Assembly: GCA_035578905.1 (NCBI GenBank)
Contig: JAQJVL010000565.1
Coordinates: 349,001-413,000 of the forward strand
Direction of reading: 5' to 3'
From: Stictocephala bisonia
Lineage: Eukaryota > Arthropoda > Insecta > Hemiptera > Membracidae
DNA length: 64,000 nucleotides
In this document: in pieces, positions 14,501 to 26,340 of the stretch
How positions within the stretch are numbered: the stretch's first letter is position 1
Layout of the letters: every line of letters starts with the position of its first letter
Position numbers and translations under genes: made by a program
The notes under the pieces: generated by a model
Databases searched by the model: none
Seen by the model: only the letters and a program-made list of their open reading frames with translations
Told to the model about the DNA's origin: nothing

Positions 14501-17304
14501 AGAGTATGGATGATACTCAACTCTAAACCAGTATTTCCATTTACACTATGAGAGTATGGATGATACTCAACTCTAAACCTAGTATTTCCATTTACACTAT
14601 GAGAGTATGGATGATACTCAACTCTAAACCAGTATTTCCATTTACACTATGAGAGTATGGATGATACTCAACTCTAAACCAGTATTTCCATTTACACTAT
14701 GAGAGTATGGATGATACTCAACTCTAAACCAGTATTTCCATTTACACTATGAGAGTATGGATGATACTCAACTCTAAACCAGTATTTCCATTTACACTAT
14801 GAGAGTATGGATGATACTCAACTCTAAACCAGTATTTCCATTTACACTATGAGAGTATGGATGATACTCAACTCTAAACCAGTATTTCCATTTACACTAA
14901 GAGAGTATGGATGATACTCAACTCTAAACCAGTATTTCCATTTACACTAAGAGAGTATGGATGATACTCAACTCTAAACCAGTATTTCCATTTACACTAA
15001 GAGAGTATGGATGATACTTAACTCTAAACCAGTATTTCCATTTACACTAAGAGAGTATGGATGATACTCAACTCTAAACCAGTATTTCCATTTACACTAA
15101 GAGAGTATGGATGATACTCAACTCTAAACCAGTATTTCCATTTACACTAAGAGAGTATGGATGATACTCAACTCTAAACCAGTATTTCCATTTACACTAA
15201 GAGAGTATGGATGATACTCAACTCTAAACCAGTATTTCCATTTACACTAAGAGAGTATGGATGATACTCAACTCTAAACCAGTATTTCCATTTACACTAA
15301 GAGAGTATGGATGATACTCAACTCTAAACCAGTATTTCCATTTACACTATGAGAGTATGGATGATACTCAACTCTAAACCAGTATTTCCATTTACACTAA
15401 GAGAGTATGGATGATACTCAATTCTAAACCAGTATTTCCATTTACACTAAGAGAGTATGGATGATACTCAACTTTAAACCAGTATTTCCATTTACACTAT
15501 GAGAGTATGGATGATACTCAACTCTAAACTAGTATTTCCATTTACACTATGAGAGTATGGATGATACTCAACTCTAAACCAGTATTTCCATTTACACTAA
15601 GAGAGTATGGATGATACTCAACTCTAAACCAGTATTTCCATTTAAACTATGAGAGTATGGATGATACTCAACTCTAAACTAGTATTTCCATTTAAACTAT
15701 GAGAGTATTGGTGATACTCAACTCTAAACTAATATTTCCATTTACACTATGAGAGTATGGATGATACTTAATTCTAAACCAGTATATCCATTTACACTAA
15801 GAGAGTATGGATGATACTTAACTCTAAACCAGTATTTCCATTTACACTATGAATGATACTCATTTTTAAACCAGTATATCCATTTACACTATGAGAGTAT
15901 GGATGATACTCAACTCTAAACGAGTAATTCAATTTACACTATGAGAGTATGGATGATGATACTCAACTCCAAACCAGTATTTTCATTTACACTATGAGAG
16001 TATGGATAATACTCAACTCTAAACCAGTATATCCATTTACACTATGAGAGTATGGATGATACTCAACTCTAAACTAATATTTCTATTTACACCATGAGAG
16101 TATGGATGATACTCAACTCTAAACCAGTATTTCCATTTACACTATGAGAGTATGGATGATACTCAACTCTAAACTAGTATTTCCATTTAAACTATGAGAG
16201 TATGGATGATACTCAACTCTAAACTAGTATTTCCATTTAAACTATGAGAGTATGGATGATACTTAACTCTAAACTAATATTTCCATTTACACTATGAGAG
16301 TATGGATGATACTTAACTCTAAACCAGTATTTCCATTTACACTAAGAGAGTATGGATGATACTTAACTCTAAACCAGTATTTCCATTTACACTAAGAGAG
16401 TATGGATGATACTCAACTCTAAACCAGTATTTCCATTTACACTAAGAGAGTATGGATGATACTCAACTCTAAACCAGTATTTCCATTTACACTAAGAGAG
16501 TATGGATGATACTCAACTCTAAACCAGTATTTCCATTTACACTAAGAGAGTATGGATGATACTCAACTCTAAACCAGTATTTCCATTTACACTAAGAGAG
16601 TATGGATGATACTCAACTCTAAACCAGTATTTCCATTTACACTAAGAGAGTATGGATGATACTTAACTCTAAACCAGTATTTCCATTTACACTAAGAGAG
16701 TATGGATGATACTCAATTCTAAACCAGTATTTCCATTTACACTAAGAGATTATGGATGATACTTAACTCTAAACCAGTATTTTTATTTACACTAAGAGAG
16801 TATGGATGATACTTAACTCTAAACCAGTATTTCCATTTACACTAAGAGAGTATGGATGATACTCAACTCTAAACCGGTATTTCCATTTACACTAAGAGAG
16901 TATGGATGATACTTAACTCTAAACCAGTATTTCCATTTACACTAAGAGAGTATGGATGATACTCAATTCTAAACCAGTATTTCTATTTACACTAAGAGAG
17001 TATGGATGATACTTAACTCTAAACCATTATTTCCATTTACACTAAGAGAGTATGGATGATATTCAACTCTAAACTAGTATTTCCATTTAAACTATGAGAG
17101 TATAGATGATACTCAACTCTAAACTAATATTTCCATTTACACTATGAGAGTATGGATGATACTTAATTCTAAACCAGTATATCCATTTACACTAAGAGAG
17201 TATGGATGATACTCTAACTCTAAACCAGTATTTCCATTTACACTATGAGAGTATTGATGATACTCAACTCTAAATCAGTATTTCCATTTACAATATGAGA
17301 GTAT

Positions 17305-18290
17305 GGATGATGATACTCAAGCTTTAAACCAGTATGTTCCATTACACTTGAGAGTATGGATGAGATACTCAACTATAAACCAGTATTTCCATTACACTAT
17401 GAGAGTATGATGATACTCAACCTCTAAAACTAAGTATTTCCATTACGAATATGAGAGTATGGATGAGATACCAACTATAAACCAGTATTTCCATTTACAC
17501 TATGAGAGTATGGATGGAGTACCAACTCTAAACCAGTATTCATTTTAAACTATGAGAGTATGGATGATACTCAAACTCTAAACTAAGTATTTGCCATTTA
17601 CACTATGAGAGTATGGATGATACTCACTATAAACCTGTATTTCCATTTACACTACGAGAGTATGGATGATACTGCAACTCTAAACCAGTATTTCATTTAA
17701 ACTATGAGAGTATGGATGATACCTCAACTCTAAACCAGTATTTCCATTTAAACTAGAGAGTATGATGATTTTTTTTAACTCAAACTCTAAACCAGTATTT
17801 CCATTTAACATTATGAGATATGGATGATACCACTCTAAACAGTATTTCCAATTAACACTACGAAAGTATGGATGATAATTATCTCTAAACCAGTATTTCC
17901 AGTTAAAAACTATGAGAGTAATGGAATGATACTCAACTCTAAACCAGAATTTCCATTTACAATATAAGGGTACTGGATGATACTCAAAATCTAAACAAAA
18001 TTTTCATTTACACTATGAGAGTATGGTTGATACTCACAATCAAACTGATATTTCCATTTACACTAGAGAGTAATGGTGATACTCACTACTAAACCCTTAT
18101 TTTCCATTTACACTAAGAGATATGGATGAAAGTCTCTCAACTCTAACCAGTATTTCCCATTTAACACTATGAGAGTATGGATGATACTCAAACTCTAAAC
18201 CAGAATTTCCATTTAAACTAATGAGAGTATGGATGATACTCAACTCTAAACTAATATTTCCATTTACACTATGAGCAGTATGGAGATAGT
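17305..18290. repeat. Indel-riddled stretch of the 50-bp satellite
   Basis: Almost every monomer here has several single-base insertions or deletions, for example 'gatttttttttaactc' near 17,767 and 'ccattacactt' near 17,340. Monomers on both sides (up to about 17,300 and after about 18,290) are clean. The error type is nearly all indels rather than substitutions, which suggests uncorrected long-read sequence rather than biological decay. Confidence 0.8.
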
Positions 18291-18420
18291 CTTAACTCTA
18301 AACCAGTATATCCATTTACACTAAGAGAGTATGGATGATACTTAACTCTAAACCAGTATTTCCATTTACACTAAGAGAGTATGGATGATACTCAACTCTA
18401 AACCAGTATATCCATTTACA

Positions 18421-19790
18421 CCCTTTCATATTTTCAACCCTTTCATAGTACCCTTTGAGTAATAATAATAAAAACCATTAAGTATGAATAGACGCGTGAT
18501 TGTCAATCTGTCAAAAATTATATATTACAGTTCTTAATACTCTTTTAAAGAGACATTGTGTCTATGTTATTCGTACAAGTCATATTATTTTATGGTGTTA
18601 TATCGCTGTTAGCGTATCGTAATTGTTTCTTATACGATTTTTACTTAAATAATACTATTATCTTATAACATGTTAAGTAGTGAAGAAGTTAACTTTGCAA
18701 ATATTGTTATAGGTATTTTATTGTGTATGCCCTAACATAATTGGTAACACATTGTTTTTGGTATCAAAATAAAGAAAAAAATAGTCGACGAGGATAGTAA
18801 CAATATTCTTAGTCTAGTTTGGCATAACACACAACAGCTGTTGTATTAACAATCTAGGGTTTAGTATGATTGCTATTGGTTTACAAAAACCTTTGATCAA
18901 TCACGTATCATTGAATGCAGTTCACGGAATTGATAATTGGTGAGACTTATTTCTGTGTATTTTTTAAATTAAACGTCACTCAATCGAAGTACCGGTACCG
19001 TAAGTGAACCATGTTTGTTTTCCCAACGGTTAAATTGAATGTCCAACCCATGTCACAATAAAACACCTTGTTTCAATTTGTTATTGGTGTTTGTTGCAGA
19101 AAAAGTTTGTCTTTCTTTCTTATTTATCGTCTAATAACCTAACGTTCCACTCAACTTATAATAATATGGAAAATATATATGTTATTATAGGGTTGAAAAT
19201 TGGACTGGAGTTAAGCTATATAATGAAATGTAGCAGGTGAAATATAGTTTTAAAAATATTATGGATATGGATGCTTTAATTCCTCAAAGTAAAATACAGT
19301 TTAATCATTTAGCATGAACATGTTGAACTACCATAAATAACTAAAAGTAATTATACAGTAGAATTTTTAACTGTTAAAAGCTAAATAGAGTTAAAAATTC
19401 AAGGAAGTAACACTTTACCACTTATATTTAAGAAGGCTAAGGACACAACCTGGGGACCAACGGCTTAGAGTGATTTCCGGACCAAGCGGCCTTTGTGCAA
19501 GAACATGATCCCTCAGTGGTGGAACAGTAATGTTCCTTGTTATTTTACCCATTATCTGATAATCCAGGAACCCTTCGATAAAGTTTATGGGCATTACTCA
19601 ATAATCTTTATTTTATGAGTGTGACCTTTCATAATATTATAAATATTTTACATGCTTAATTAAATTCATATAACTGTAAATTATATTATATAAATCAATA
19701 CTTATTGATTTTAATAAATAAAAATAACGTCCCCACATTTGTTCAGGAATTATCAAACGTCAAACAAAGCAGCAAGTTCACATTAAAATA
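18421..19790. other. AT-rich non-coding flank of the satellite
   Basis: The satellite ends abruptly at 'ccatttaca' and is followed by AT-rich sequence with no ORF, RNA gene or tandem repeat that I can support. The only compositional feature is a GC-richer island of about 110 bp at 19,437-19,545 (from 'ggctaagg' to 'ggaacag'). It has stops in all frames I checked and could be a remnant of a dispersed repeat. Confidence 0.7.
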
Positions 19791-20313
19791 CAGGGTGTCG
19801 ATTATGTCTAGAAACACCCAAATATATTCTTTATTCATCGATGTATAAAATTCGAAACATTTTACAATCGTGATAAGTGAGTTTATTTATTTTATAAAAA
19901 TTAAATTACTATGTTAGAGTAGGCTTAACTTTAACCTATTAGCACTATTTGGTAAATAAGTAAATTTGTTAACTGTATCCTTAACTTTAAAATTGGTGAT
20001 ATTAAAAAAGAAATTGTTTAATATCACCAATTTTTAATATTCGAAGTGCTCTATTATATGATAGAGTAATTCCTTTGATATGTGGTTTGTTGCATTCAGT
20101 TCACTATACTCTTTTAAGTAATGTGACACAATGTATAAGCTTCCATTAAGAATATTGAAGATACCCTCGACAGGACGTCCCCGTTGGAGTAAAATGACTT
20201 AACAATATTTCAAAAAGTATGTGCTTAATAGCTATTAAGAGTGTAAAAGTTTCGAATATAAATTTTAATCAACAAAGAAATATTTGGGTGCTTCCAGACA
20301 GAATAGACACCAT
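19791..20313. mobile_element. Small inverted-repeat (foldback/MITE-like) element
   Basis: The left arm at 19,791-19,865, starting CAGGGTGTCGATT, is matched in inverse orientation by 20,242-20,312, which ends AATAGACACC. Shared blocks include 'acacccaaatat' against 'atatttgggtg' and 'ttcgaaac' against 'gtttcgaa'. The arms are about 70-75 bp and imperfect, the total length is about 520 bp, and there is no coding capacity. This is consistent with a non-autonomous DNA transposon. No target-site duplication could be fixed because the boundaries are fuzzy. Confidence 0.6.
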
Positions 20314-20719
20314 GTATATACAGTATAAAGCTTATATATAAGCAATAAATACTGACTTATTGATTCATTTTGTAACAAAAACCAACCCAACACCCCATCG
20401 TGGAATTACTTAACCTAACCTCACTTACACATCAGACGGTGATGAGTAATATTTAAAGTGATGATGCTAATAATTTTCTTATAGATCACCATGTGACCAA
20501 TATCACATGTAATAAATTGTTTGTAAGTTGATTTTAGTTCTTGGCAGACAGTCTTTATCATATGTGGGGATATTCAGTAAAAGATACTATACTTTTTATG
20601 GCATCACTTTAAAAACAATAGCTTTGATGGTCGTACGGATTGGGTTCAATTTATTAGTAAACAACGTCTAATAGGTTTCTCTAATGACTTACACTGAAAA
20701 GAATATCATTGTAAGATAA
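20314..20719. other. AT-rich spacer
   Basis: Non-coding AT-rich sequence between two inverted-repeat elements. I see no supported feature in it. Confidence 0.6.
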
Positions 20720-23572
20720 ATTATTCTAGAGTTGCATAAACTCATGATAAGGCTATTATAATGTTTCTTTCGAAACGGTCTATCATTTAACTATTTACAA
20801 TAAATTATGACATTTATAAATTATAGGAAAATTACTCTTCATTTTTAATTGTGTTATAAAAATGTTTTATTCAATGTTATAAAGGCGTGGATATTTTATG
20901 TGAATTATGGAACTACGTCATAAAAAATAAAATTAAAACCTCATGTTTTATGTCAATGTACCCTTGAAGATGCATTATGTAACAGTGTTGTTCGAAGCAG
21001 GCTGTTTGCATTTATAATATGTCAATAATTGTATCCTTACACTTACGGTTATGTTTTGCTAATTTAAATAGATAGAAATGTTTTATTAGTTGAAATATTT
21101 AGGTTCAAAATTACCTTTTATAAAACAATACGTGATTTACGTTAAATGGTTATTATAGGTTTCTCCTTATCTTTAAACACGCTCTTTTTTCATAGACTCT
21201 TAATTTTATATAATAGTATATTTCATAACAAGAGTGGAAAGTGGGGTTTTGCATGTTCGAGTCCATATGTTTGAAGTGCGAGACTTGTCGAGCACTTCGA
21301 ATGGTCGAGAACATACAAAACACTTTCACTCGAGTTTTGAACAATACTTTTCACTACACTACGGAATAAAAACAGGTGTTGTTGACTGTGCAAAATTTTC
21401 GGTTGTAAACAATGTTACGTTCGGTAGTAAACAATAGACAGCTGTTGAAAATATGATGTTTCGCAGGTTGTAAACACATAACGAAAACAGTTAAACTCAT
21501 AGTAGTGTAGTGAAAAAATTATTCCGACATATAAAAGAGTCAGGACTACTTAATGAGGTCAGCCTACTTTAAAGATATTGTAGAATAAAACTACGTTCAC
21601 TGAAATTGTAAGAAAATTCGTGTATTATTCAATAAAGTCCCAAGTTCTTAAAAATAGCCAATTTTAGGCACACTAAGAATGAAAATATCTAAAATGATGA
21701 ATTTAGTGTAATAACTGCCAACTATAGACCGATATTATCGTATTATTGTGAAAACACATCACTAAAACGCATATATTCATTTGCAACAGTCTGTTTTGTG
21801 ATGAATACTTAATACTTTAGAAATTCCAGAATTAAAATTAAGAAATTCCAGAACTACTACACATTATTATATAAAAATACTCAAATTCTAAAACACGTTG
21901 TATGTGTTGATTTGATTTGCACTGCATCTTATATGAATATCTTTGTTGTAAGTCACCGATAGAAAATAACAGCCAAAGCGAAGACCAGAAATAACATTGT
22001 GCAGCAACTTGTGCAGTGGAAATCTCATAGCAATCTCATTCTCATAGCTTCTAGTACTGAAAACACAGCCCCTCTGGATGTACAAAGATGCTTTAAAATC
22101 AAAGAATTTAAAAAAGGTCTTATCCACTCCAAATATCCCCATGTTTTCAAGTTATCCCACATCTTACTGGCTGACTTAAATCTATAACCAAGTCTTCGAC
22201 TAGATTCCCAGTTAAATTCAAACAAATTCTCACCATAAACTTGCTGAGTTTGACGGTCAGAATAAGATTCTACTATCTCACCCCAAGACTGCCTTAGGTG
22301 GAGTGAACAACGTTCAGTCACTTTAGCATGGATGTGGTAAGTCATGACTATAGGAAATACAAGTAGATAATGGCCCAGTCATGTGATTGCGTAGCTAAAA
22401 TTAAAATTTTAGATTACATAGTTAATGATTGCCTATTAAGTTCTTTCCAGGTGGAATTATCTGGTATCCATACAAGTGGAGGAAAGAAGATGAATGATTT
22501 CGAGACTTGGACTTATCTCTGTGATGAAAGATCAATATTTAAACACTAAGCCACAAGTATTTTGTACTTATGGTTTTAATTCTTAATTAACCAGCTATCC
22601 TTTTTCCTGTTATTTTATTAGGTGGCATTGAAAATCACTTGTATAGTGATTGTTGTGTTTTTGAAGTAGATTCAAATCCTTTACATTAAAATATTTACAA
22701 GATTTAGCATAGTTATAATGCAAAATTTGACATAATATGTTTATAGTTAGCATAATAGTTATGATAAATATTTAAAAATAAATACTTTGAATACTTAACT
22801 TTGCACATTTAGAATACTTATTATCTAATTATGATTATATTTTTTTATATTAATTTCAGTCTTGATGTTTAAAAAAAGGACTACAATTTCATATTTAACC
22901 CGAAATAACTAGCATTGGTGATAAGGTTATTTGTATATTAATGGCTTTTTTAAGCAATTTAGTAATCACCTGATAGTATTTATTTCTAATACTAATAATA
23001 TAAAACAAAAAATTTTAATATGTTTTAAAACTTCAAGACATAACTATTTTTGAATTATTAAGACCAGTATACAACCTAATAATTACTGCTCCTACTACAG
23101 TACCATGTTAGGTGCAGTAATACAGTACCTTGATATGAATACAATACTTTCACCACACAGGACTGTGCCTGTGGTACATATTCCTGGTACGTGATACCAA
23201 TGCAGTGAGGTTGTATTATCTCCCTGAAAGGTGGATTATGACCTGGATTTCATTTAGCTGCAAACAAAATTTGCAAATTCAATATTACGTCGCAAAAAGC
23301 ATAACAACACTGTTATATAATGCATTTTCAAGGGTACATTGACATAAAACATGAGGTTTTAATTTTTTTTACGACGTAGTTCCATAATTCACATAAAATA
23401 TCCACGCCTTTATTAAATTGAATAAAACATTTTTATAACACAATTAAAATTGAAGAGTAATTTTCCTATAATTTATAAATGTCATAATTTATTGTAAATA
23501 ATTGAATGATAGACCGTTTCGAAACAAACATTATAATGGCCTTATCATGAGTTTATGCAACTCTAGAATAAT
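20720..23572. mobile_element. 2.85-kb element with ~270-bp terminal inverted repeats
   Basis: 20,720-20,992 and 23,303-23,572 are inverted copies of each other with small substitutions and indels. Shared tracts include 'attctagagttgcataaac' at the outer edge, 'cataatttattgtaaat' in the middle and 'atgtcaatgtaccctt' near the inner edge. The roughly 2.3-kb interior encodes no recognisable transposase; its only notable reading frame is the minus-strand 22,025-22,345. The right arm directly abuts the 62-bp satellite at 23,573. The structure fits a non-autonomous foldback-type DNA transposon. An inverted duplication of unrelated origin is the alternative. Confidence 0.65.
22025..22345 (-). other. 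Possible exon or element-internal ORF (106 aa), unidentified
   Basis: A minus-strand reading frame of 106 codons lies between the inverted repeats of the 20.7-23.6 kb element. It is rich in Trp, Arg and Ser (for example SWGEIVES near residue 20 and SSRRLGYRF near 48), which is less AT-biased than other ORFs in the window. On the minus strand a pyrimidine-rich tract ending in 'cctatag' lies two bases before the ATG. This resembles a 3' splice site, so the frame could be an internal exon. I recognise no family or catalytic motif. It may be a remnant of a transposon protein, a captured host exon or chance, and the call is weak. Confidence 0.22.
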
Positions 23573-23805
23573 ATTCCAAGAATATATTTACAGAATGTTT
23601 ACCAAAGTTCACACACAGTCATTGAGAGGTACCCATCCTAAGAATATATTTACAGAATGTTTACCAAGGTTCACACACAGTCATTGAAATGTACCCATCC
23701 TAAGAATATATTTACAGAATGTTTACCAAGGTTCACACACAGTCATTGAAAGGTACCTGTCCCAATAATATATTTTATATATATATATAAACAGAATGTG
23801 TTATC
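23573..23805. repeat. 62-bp satellite, array A (about 3.5 copies)
   Basis: Units run 'gaatatatttacagaatg', 'tttaccaaggttcacacac', 'agtcattgaaaggtaccc' and repeat every 62 bp from 23,580. The array starts exactly where the right inverted repeat of the preceding element ends and decays into (AT)n at 23,773-23,789. Confidence 0.9.
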
Positions 23806-24427
23806 TGATTAAAATATAAATACTTTTAGTTTGGTATTCTACTTTTATACTTAAACATTAAATAAGGGGTCTTGTTTTGGCGATATGAAATCCGTATAAC
23901 TGTTGACAGTTGCAAAACCAAGGCATTGCAAACTCCTTTAGTTTGGTAGCACACTTTAGACTGCTTTGTCTGTTCTAAACAACATTTGGTGTACATTTTT
24001 TTTAAATAAAATATTATAAAACCGTATATTGTAAAGACTAGAGTGTACTTGTAATATTTAATTAAGTATCTGAATATAATGTATAAGGAAATATTTTTAC
24101 TCTTTTCAAAAGGTCTGACCCTGTTTAAGTTATCAAGGCAGAGCTTTGTGGAGAGCTTTACAGTTATACTTGTAAGTATGACTGTTTCCGCAGAAGTATG
24201 ACTGTAAGTAAACTGAAATCCTCTCGCAATAAAAGCCATTCATATTGATTTATTTAAGTTTTCTGTAAGTAAAAGACATGTAGAGTCATAATCAAATGTA
24301 CAGACTGGTAAAGCCATTATATCATATGGGTACATATAGAATGGACGGTAGAGTTATAATGTCAAGTGTGTGCGTGTAAAGTAGGAGGTAGAGTGATATA
24401 ATAAGTGATGTGAATGAGTGATGTGAA
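23806..24427. other. Spacer splitting the 62-bp satellite
   Basis: About 620 bp of non-repetitive AT-rich sequence separates the two arrays. It includes a 137-codon minus-strand frame at 23,826-24,239, of Lys/Tyr/Ile/Phe-rich composition with no motif, which I regard as chance. The spacer may be an insertion into a once continuous array. Confidence 0.5.
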
Positions 24428-25290
24428 TACAGAATGTTTACCAAGGTTCACACACAGTCATTGAAAGGTACCCATCCTAAGAATATATTTACAGAATGTT
24501 TACCAAGGTTCACACACAGTCATTGAAAAGTACCCATCCTAAGAATATATTTACAGAATGGTTACCAAGGTTCACACACAGTCATTGAAAGGTATCCTTC
24601 CCAAGAATATATTTACAGAATGTTTACCAAGGTTCACACACAGTCATTGAAAGGTACCTGTCCCAAGAATATATTTACAGAATGTTTACCAAGGTTCACA
24701 CACAGTCATTGAAAGGTACCTGTCTCAAGAATATATTTACAGAATGTTTACCAAGGTTCACACACAGTCATTGAAAGGTACCCGTCCCAAGAATATATTT
24801 ACAGATTGTTTACTAAGGTTCACACACAGTCATTGAAAGAAACCCGTCCCAAGAATATATTTACAGAATGTTTACCAAGGTTCACACACAGTCATTGAAA
24901 GGTACCCGTCCCAAGAATATATTTACAGAATGTTTACCAAGGTTCACACACAGTCATTGAAAGGTATCCTTCCCAAGAATATATTTACAGAATGTTTACC
25001 AAGGTTCACACACAGTCATTGAAAGGTACCCATCCCAAGAATATATTTACAGAATGTTTACCAAGGTTCACACACAGTCATTGAAAGGTACCCATCCCAA
25101 GAATATATTTACAGAATGTTTACCAAGGTTCACACACAGTCATTGAAAGGTACCCATCCCAAGAATATATTTACAGAATGTTTACCAAGGTTCACACACA
25201 GTCATTGAAAGGTATCCTTCCCAAGAATATATTTACAGAATGTTTACCAAGGTTCACACACAGTCATTGAAAAGTACCCATCCCAAGAAT
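24428..25290. repeat. 62-bp satellite, array B (about 14 copies)
   Basis: Direct 62-bp repeats of the array A unit, beginning mid-unit at 'acagaatg' and ending in 'cccatcccaag'. Units differ mainly in the 'tacccatcct', 'tatccttccc' and 'tacctgtccc' segment. Each contains the CA-rich run 'ttcacacacagtcattg'. Confidence 0.95.
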
Positions 25291-25396
25291 AATATTTTAA
25301 TGTTTCACTCACTTCTGGCCCAATACAGCAGGACATATTTTAGAACTATTTTGTATAAATTACTGTATACAATTTAATATACAAGTTGAGAAAAAA

Positions 25397-26060
25397 AATG
25401 TAAGTACTTTCTCAACTTTGGTATGCCGTCATTTGTAAAAGTGAATTCTTGTACATCATCATAGCTAGAAAGAACCTACTTTTTGAAGCAATTAACTAAA
25501 TTTCATCTTTTTAGGGGAACTGCTTGTGAGGAGTAAACGAAAATATTCAACGTAAGTCTAGGTCAAGTTTAGTATCAAAGGAAGGGTCTATTCAAGAGAA
25601 ATTAATTGCCGCAAACTGAATTTCAAAAGATTTATTATTTCCAGAGTAGCAGTCATTTGAATATCAAAGTTACTAATTTGATCAATACATATCTCCATGA
25701 TTTCACGGGTTCAAGTAAATTTTTCTGATAAAAATAACACTTTATGAAACACTCTATGGAAAAAATAAGCTTACAAATGTATTACTCCACAAGACAAAAT
25801 TACTAAATTTGTTTGTCATGATATTCAAATGAACGCTACTCTGGAAATAATAATCCCGTTTGCGAAAGTTAATTTCTATTAAATAGACCTTTCATTTTAT
25901 ACTGAACTGAAAATAGGCTTTCAATGAACATTTTCGTTCAACTCCTCACGGGACATCACACCTTGAAAAAATGAAATATCGCCAATGGCGTCAATAAGTA
26001 GGTCTTTGTGTCTACTTTTACAAGTGAAGTCATACAAAAGTTGTGAAAGCATTTCCATAT
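25397..26060. mobile_element. Foldback element, family shared with 61,040-61,440
   Basis: 25,397-25,685 and about 25,795-26,060 are imperfect inverted copies. Shared tracts include 'cttgtaaaagt'/'acttttacaa', 'gaggagt..aacgaaaat' with its complement 'attttcgttcaactcctc', and 'ttatttccagagtag' with 'ctactctggaaataa'. A third homologous segment lies at 61,040-61,320 in plus orientation. There is no coding capacity. It is probably a non-autonomous DNA transposon family. Confidence 0.7.
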
Positions 26061-26340
26061 TTTTTCCGACTTGTATGTGATTTTATTAGTATAACGCATA
26101 TATACAATTTCTTTTATGATTTATAGTAAAAGTAATTAAAAAATAAACAAATTAATTTTACACTTACATGAAATACATTCTTTATAAAAACTGTAACAAT
26201 AACAGTAATTAAATCACAAAGGCTCTACTATTTGATAAAATTATCAGTGTATACTTCCTGAAATAAAGAACACTTTATATGTGACCTGGATCAAAGAGAC
26301 TGTAGCCTTATTAAAGCTATTATTTATTTTTGATATGTTG
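26061..26340. other. AT-rich spacer
   Basis: AT-rich non-coding sequence in which I see no supported feature. It ends with the hexamer ATGTTG at 26,335-26,340, which recurs at 27,262-27,267. Confidence 0.5.

Larger units (their letters stand above)
1..18420. repeat. 50-bp satellite array (about 368 monomers)
   Basis: A head-to-tail tandem array with a strict 50-bp period runs from the window's left edge, so the true array is longer. Most monomers differ at only a few positions, mainly A/T in 'actaAgag' versus 'actaTgag', 'aaaccagta' versus 'aaactagta' or 'aaactaata', and 'actcaac' versus 'acttaac'. A few units are 53 bp because of an extra GAT triplet (for example near 753, 1615 and 5957), and some are truncated (2198-2215, 5846-5860, 8043-8056). 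Each unit carries the perfect dyad GAGTAT-GGATG-ATACTC across the monomer junction. No ORF over 60 codons occurs here, so it is non-coding. Centromeric or pericentromeric heterochromatin is the natural inference, but the sequence alone does not prove it. Confidence 0.98.

Noticed and set aside
1..18420. CRISPR-like repeat/spacer array
   Set aside because: The whole 50-bp unit repeats with no unique spacers, and the setting is eukaryotic. It is a satellite.
23826..24239. 137-aa minus-strand ORF as a gene
   Set aside because: Lys/Ile/Tyr/Phe-rich composition typical of AT-rich non-coding DNA, with no motif or splice context.
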